From NCBI GenBank assembly GCA_025667525.1, contig CM046878.1, positions 102,935,237-102,999,236 on the forward strand: DNA of 64,000 nucleotides. The letters run 5' to 3'. Under the pieces are notes generated by a model that ran no database searches, had not been told where the DNA came from, and worked only from the letters and a program-made list of their open reading frames with translations. A program made the translations under genes and the position numbers. Below, piece after piece: positions 59,490 to 64,000 of this stretch (the stretch's first letter is position 1; the number at the start of each line of letters is the position of its first letter). The DNA comes from Glebionis coronaria (lineage: Eukaryota > Streptophyta > Magnoliopsida > Asterales > Asteraceae).

Positions 59490-62319
59490 ATGATTGCTGC
59501 TTATTTCGGGAAGGAAACAAAGATTTGGATTTCTGTCCGGTGTGTTATACAAGTAGATGGAAAGATAGTAACACGCCAGGGAAGAAAGTTCCTAAGAAGG
59601 TGTTGCGTTACTTTTCGATCAGTCCTAGACTAAAACGTTTGTACAAGTCTAGTAAAACTGCAAAAGGATATGATTTGGCATGCTATTGGAAAGTGTACGG
59701 AGCCCGGTAAGATGCAACACCCGTGTGATGGTAAAGCCTAGAAGAAATTTGACGTCAAGTATACTGAGTTTGAAGAAGAACCAAGAAATGTTCGGATAGG
59801 GTTGGTTGCTAATGGTTTTAATCCATTCGGTAACCTTAGTCAGACTTGCACCATTTGGCCAGTGGTATTGGCAACATACAATCTGCCTCCATGGCTGTGT
59901 ATGAAATAGAGTTCTTTAATGATGACGTTGTTAATTCCTTGCCCTAAATCCCTAGGAAAGGACATTGATGTTTACTTGAGACCTTTAATTGATGATTTAC
60001 AGCTTTTATGGAAGGGTGTCAATACTATAGACCAAGCTAAAGGCGAGACGTTCAAAATGAGAGTGATGCTTTTAAGGACCATCAATGATTTTCCAGATTG
60101 AAGTAGTTTGTCTGGGTCGAGTGGACAAGGTTACAAGGCTTGCCCTACATGTAATAACGACACTCCATCTGTTCGTGTGGCAAGCAAAATAGTTTATGTT
60201 GGCCATAGAAGATTCTTACCGCGGGGCCATAAATTAAGGTATTTACGTGACTTCAATGGTGAAACCGAACACACACCCCAGCATAAAACATTTGAGATGA
60301 AAGACATTCAGGCTTCTACACTGCCAATGCGTCTGCCAGGTAAACATCCAAAATATGGGGGTGTGAAGATAACACGTAATTTTCGTGTCGAGCCTAATTG
60401 GTCTGAACGGTCTATTTTTTACGAGCTCGAGTATTGGCTTTTTCTTTCACTAAGACACATATTAGACATCATGCATATCGAGAAAAATGTGTTGAGGCCA
60501 TCCTGATCACTTTGTTGATGAATGAAAAATCAACAGACACCGCCAAGGCAAGACAATACTGGCAAAAGTTGGGCATTCGAAAAAGCTTGTGGCTCACCCA
60601 AAATAAAAATGGGAAGTGCCAGAAGCCTCATGCTTCGTATTCCTTTACCTAAGAGAACAGGAAAAAAGTTTTGTCAATACATCAAAGGAGTTAAACTACC
60701 AGATGGGTTCGAATCCAACTTCAACACAAAGTACCCAATAACGATACCAACATAACGGGCCTAAAGTCTCATGACTGTCATATAATGATGCAACGTTTAC
60801 TTCCTTTCGTACTTCAGGAATACTTGCCTGATAAGATTTCAAGATCACTAATCGACATATGTAATTTGTTTAAGTAACTATCATCTGTAACTATAATGGG
60901 GGAGGACATGTTGAATGCTGTGAAAAAGGTGGTTGGCATTCTATGCGATCTTGAGCTCATATATCCTCCTGATTTCTTTGACATTATGGTTCACTTGGTT
61001 ATCCATTTACCTCTAGAGGCTCATGAAGGCGGGCCTATCCGCCCCCGATGGATGTTTCCATTTGAAAGATACATGAAAAAGCTAAAAGGTTATGTACATA
61101 ATAAAGCTAAGCAAGAAGGTTCGATTGTGGAGGGTTATGTTGCACAAGAAGCATTGACTTTCAGTTCTTATTATTTTCGAGATGATGTTACCACTAAATT
61201 TAATAATATCAACCATAATGTGGACCCCTCTCCCTCAACGAGTCAGTTTCAGGTGTTTCGATCGGTATGTAACCCGATTGGGAAAAAGTCCTTTATTTCG
61301 TTTCCTTACCAAGAGTTCAAGAAAGTGGAATGGTATGTACTAAAAAACAATCTCAAAATCGACAAGTAAATTTCCGAGTTTAAGAGGTACGCGTTTTATA
61401 TTTTATTTTGAAATTCTTTTTCTTAACAATAACGACTTATTCTAATACCATGAACGTTTTTCAGTTTATATCCTCACAAAGACACGAAAAAAGAATTCCC
61501 CGCCTGGTTTGGGTCGAAGTTAAACTTAGACTTATTTTGTGTACTTAACTGTAAAAAATAATAGTATCATAAATAGTGTTCTCTATCTAATCCTTTATTC
61601 CTCATAGATCCGTCAACGTCACGTAGACAATGACATATACCAAGAGGTTATCAGAACCAACGAGTTATTCGCTTTGGCTTGTGGACCATCATCGACTCCA
61701 ATCTCCCTAAACTCTTGCGTACTCGACAGTGTGAGGTATGTCGTGCACATCCGTGATGAACGTCGTACAACTTAAAACCATGACATTTGTGTGCCTGGCC
61801 CTGAGAACATAATGTCTTATGGTCAGCTTCAACAGATCCTCGTGTTTAAGTATTTGTAGTTCAGTGTTGTGTTGTTCCAAGTTAAGTGGTTACAACACTC
61901 GCAACGTATTACATAAACAATGTCTTATCTATAGAAACAACATGACACAACTCACCGACAGAAGATATGAGTGGTGGAAAGATGATCAATACATTCTCAC
62001 AACACAAGTCAAACAAATCTTATACATTGAAGATAAGAACAAACCCAACTGGAAAGTCGTTGAACATGTTAATCATAAAAAGTTTTCCAACAGGGGTGTC
62101 ATCGTGTCAGATTTCGTTCCTGATATTATACATTTCGACAACTCATCCGATCTACCACTTTCCACTAACTTGAATGACTTGGGATCTGACCATGCATATA
62201 GATGGATAATCAATGGTATTACTGAAGATGAAGACGCCCCTCATGATTTAAATGATGAAGAACATATCAATGAGGATGATTGTGAAGAAATAGTTTATTC
62301 CAGTGAAGAAGAAGATTGA
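59490..62319 (+). pseudogene. CAC1 transposase (TNP2-like), main part with DUF4218 and DUF4216
   Basis: The gene continues after AT3 with CCLFREGNKDLDFCPVC and VPKKVLRYFSISPRLKRLY. It then shows the Transposase_21 block (WPVVLATYNLPPWLCMK, LGKDIDVYLRPLIDDLQLLW, RTINDFPD, YKACPTCNNDTPSV, FELEYW-type YELEYW, and LDIMHIEKNV with its conserved His). A DUF4218-type domain is at 60896-61200 (FFDIMVHLVIHLPLEAHEGG, RWMFPFERYMKKLKGYV). A DUF4216-type domain is at 61640-62100 (ELFALACGP, VVLFQVKW, ILTTQVKQILYIED). Two small introns, 61387-61464 and 61541-61607, restore phase. An acidic C-terminus ends at 62319. At least four stops or frameshifts (for example near 59711, 59738, 60100, 60500) make it nonfunctional. 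Confidence 0.88.
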
Positions 62320-62490
62320 CCTTTAGTTGTTACTTGCAAAAGACATTTATATGTTTGAATGAATGAATAAAATTGTTGTGGATTATTTAAATGTCTACAT
62401 TTATTTGGATGTGTTGTATTTGGATTTGTGAATGCTTATATTATTTTGTTCATGAATTTGTTTATGTTATGCTAATTGTACTTGTACAAA
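62320..62490 (+). other. Spacer between CAC1 genes
   Basis: AT-rich sequence with an AATAAA-like word (ATGAATAAAATTG at about 62360), a plausible 3' end signal for the transposase transcript. No frame is supported here. Confidence 0.4.
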
Positions 62491-64000
62491 TGTTGTCAGC
62501 AGAGTTGCACGATCACACGGTGGTGGCGGTGAGGATGATCCTCCTACGCCAAACTTCCGCACTGGTTGCTTGGCTATATTTGCCACAAGGGTAGGAATAT
62601 TTGGATTATTGTAACACAATCATAAATTTGATACATATATGTTGCTTGCCTTGAACTTTTATGACTTTATCACTCACTTGACTTTTGTAGGTAAAGGCAA
62701 AAGGAAACAGATCGGGCCGGCAGAGGGGTCAGTAGGTTAAATACTCGGTCTGTTAACATAAATCTCGAGTTAAGGAAAGCCGTTGAGATCGATCACGGCC
62801 TTGTTTCGATACGCTTTGATTCGCGCGGGTTAAATACATTCTAGCCTCTCAGCGACCATGCTCAACAGTTTTCTAGCTTCATCAGGGAGTTTATCAGGAG
62901 GTGCGTGCCTATATACTACCCAATTTGAAATTTGGTCCCAGAGGAGCAGAAGGCAAACGTTTGGGGACAAATAGAGGTCAGTTATCTCATTATCCTTTTT
63001 ATATTTATTACATTATTGTGTTTATTTATTTAATGGCGTATATATTTATCTAAATTTGCTTATTTATTTATATCATATAAAAAATAACAAATTTAAATAA
63101 ATATATAAATTATATCTTATTTATTTATATCATAGAAATAAATAAAAAAATTAAATAAATATATAAATTATATCTATAACTCTAACTCTGTATTTGTTTT
63201 GTTGTATATGATCGCAGAGTAACTTTGACTTAAGCACCCACAAGTTGGATAAAGACTGGATCATCATACAAGGCGGCATCAACGCTCAGTTACAGAAGTT
63301 GTACAACACAATAAATCTACCTTTAAGAAAACGTATTGGGTCCCAGACCCCAACACCGGGAGGTATGAGATGAACAAGATCTAGAGGTTATGTCCTAAGA
63401 AGATTAGTGCCGAAGAGTGGGAAAAGCACATCAATTTCTGGAATAATTCGAAATACCAACAAAGATGCGAGATAAATTCGCAAAATCGGGTTAAGATGAA
63501 GACCCCGTCTCGGCAGGGATCCCAATCACTTGCCTGCCCGAGACGAATTGGTAAGAAACATTATAATTAATTTACATACATATATGTCTTTAATTATATG
63601 CTTTGGTATGTTGTGATTTTTAGTTTTGAATTTGTTTCATTCTATATGCGTGTGTATGTATGTACAGACGCAAGCTGAAACTCCTCAGGAACCCCCGTCT
63701 CTTACTGATACATTCTTCCTGACGCACACCAACAACGCTGGAGAGTTTTATCACGAGGAGGACCACCTTATGTATGTAAGTATTTTTTTTTAAGTTAATT
63801 TATTTATCATTATTGTTTTTGGATATACCTTGGTTTCCGACTATTTCCTGCCGAGAAATAGTGTAGCAACCCAACTAATAAATAATATATTAACTATCTT
63901 ATGTTTTTGTCACTCCATTAGGAGGAGATTCTCACTTTACAGACTACATGCCAACATATGAACGAAGAGATAAAACGTATGATCAGAGGCAGTAAGCAGC
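62491..64000 (+). pseudogene. CAC1 second gene, TnpA-like (Transposase_24 type), partial
   Basis: Several exon-like pieces are separated by GT-AG intervals. A Gly/Arg-rich start is at 62493-62590 (ARSHGGGGEDD). A piece at 62750-62980 encodes LRKAVEIDHGLVSIRFDSRG and FIREFIRRCVPIYYP, VPEEQKANVWGQIE. A piece at 63400-63550 encodes SAEEWEKHINFWNNSKYQQR, NSQNRVKMKTPSRQGSQSLA, the signature of the plant Ptta/En/Spm family. The piece at 63668-63775 (FFLTHTNNAGEFY) and the last at 63922 (EEILTLQTTCQHMNEEIKR) fit its coiled C-terminal part. Stops interrupt some pieces. The gene runs off the window. Confidence 0.75.
63061..63175. repeat. 57-58-bp AT-rich tandem duplication
   Basis: Two near-identical units beginning TATTTATTTATATCATA at 63061-63117 and 63118-63175, inside a probable intron of the second CAC1 gene. 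Confidence 0.8.

Larger units (their letters stand above)
36141..64000 (+). mobile_element. CAC1: CACTA (En/Spm) transposon, right end outside window
   Basis: A TNP2-type transposase gene and a TnpA-type gene follow one another on the plus strand, with a subterminal repeat field at the left. Together these are the hallmarks of a plant CACTA element. The left terminus is not certain. CACTCCTTATGTTGCC at 36141 is the best candidate, preceded by an imperfect copy of the same word at 36115, but it is not a perfect CACTA. AT3, itself carrying TK4, interrupts it. Stops and frameshifts in the transposase make this copy defective. Confidence 0.8.

Overview
The window looks like repeat-dense intergenic DNA from a eudicot nuclear genome. 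It contains plant Ty3/gypsy LTR retrotransposons of two lineages and a plant-type CACTA (En/Spm) DNA transposon, and no host gene I can defend. The style of the gag proteins reminds me of Asteraceae elements, but that is an impression, not a result. I see no rRNA, tRNA or CRISPR array. The annotation is essentially a nest of transposons, and I use these names. TK1-TK4 are Tekay/chromovirus-like elements (initiator-Met tRNA primer site). AT1-AT3 are Athila-like elements (Asp-tRNA-type primer site). CAC1 is the CACTA element.

Layout, left block (1-35.9 kb, mostly minus strand). TK1 (1-3051) is a pol remnant. TK2 (3052-21622) is a decayed element whose 5' LTR has lost most of its length. AT1 (6219-17402, plus strand, target duplication AGGGG) sits inside TK2. 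TK3 (21623-35872) has gag, protease and one LTR but no RT or integrase. AT2 (23129-32283, minus strand, target duplication GATAT) sits inside the TK3 gag.

Right block (36.1-64 kb and beyond). CAC1 starts near 36.1 kb with a palindromic subterminal repeat field and carries a TNP2-type transposase gene followed by a TnpA-type gene that runs off the window. AT3 (37933-59489, minus strand, target duplication ATGAT) is inserted in the transposase gene. TK4 (39810-52225, plus strand, target duplication TGCAA) is inserted in AT3 just inside its polypurine tract. By-eye LTR differences give the order, youngest first, AT1 (about 0.4%), TK4 (about 0.9%), AT3 (about 1.1%), AT2 (several percent), TK2.

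AT1 encodes gag, protease, RT, RNase H and integrase in one frame broken by a single stop codon. AT2 and AT3 share its gag start, primer site, polypurine tracts, 3' noncoding region and LTR organisation, but encode only gag and protease followed by an acidic region and a conserved hydrophobic C-terminal tail. The simplest reading is one autonomous lineage and a non-autonomous lineage mobilised by it. The most interesting signals are: a repeat array built on TTCCGA/TTCGGA at the same place in the transcribed LTR leader of all three AT families; the conserved tail; a conserved splice-acceptor-like site just before the gag start codon; two frame-restoring GT-AG introns in the TK3 gag; and TK4, which has nearly identical LTRs around a ruined interior.
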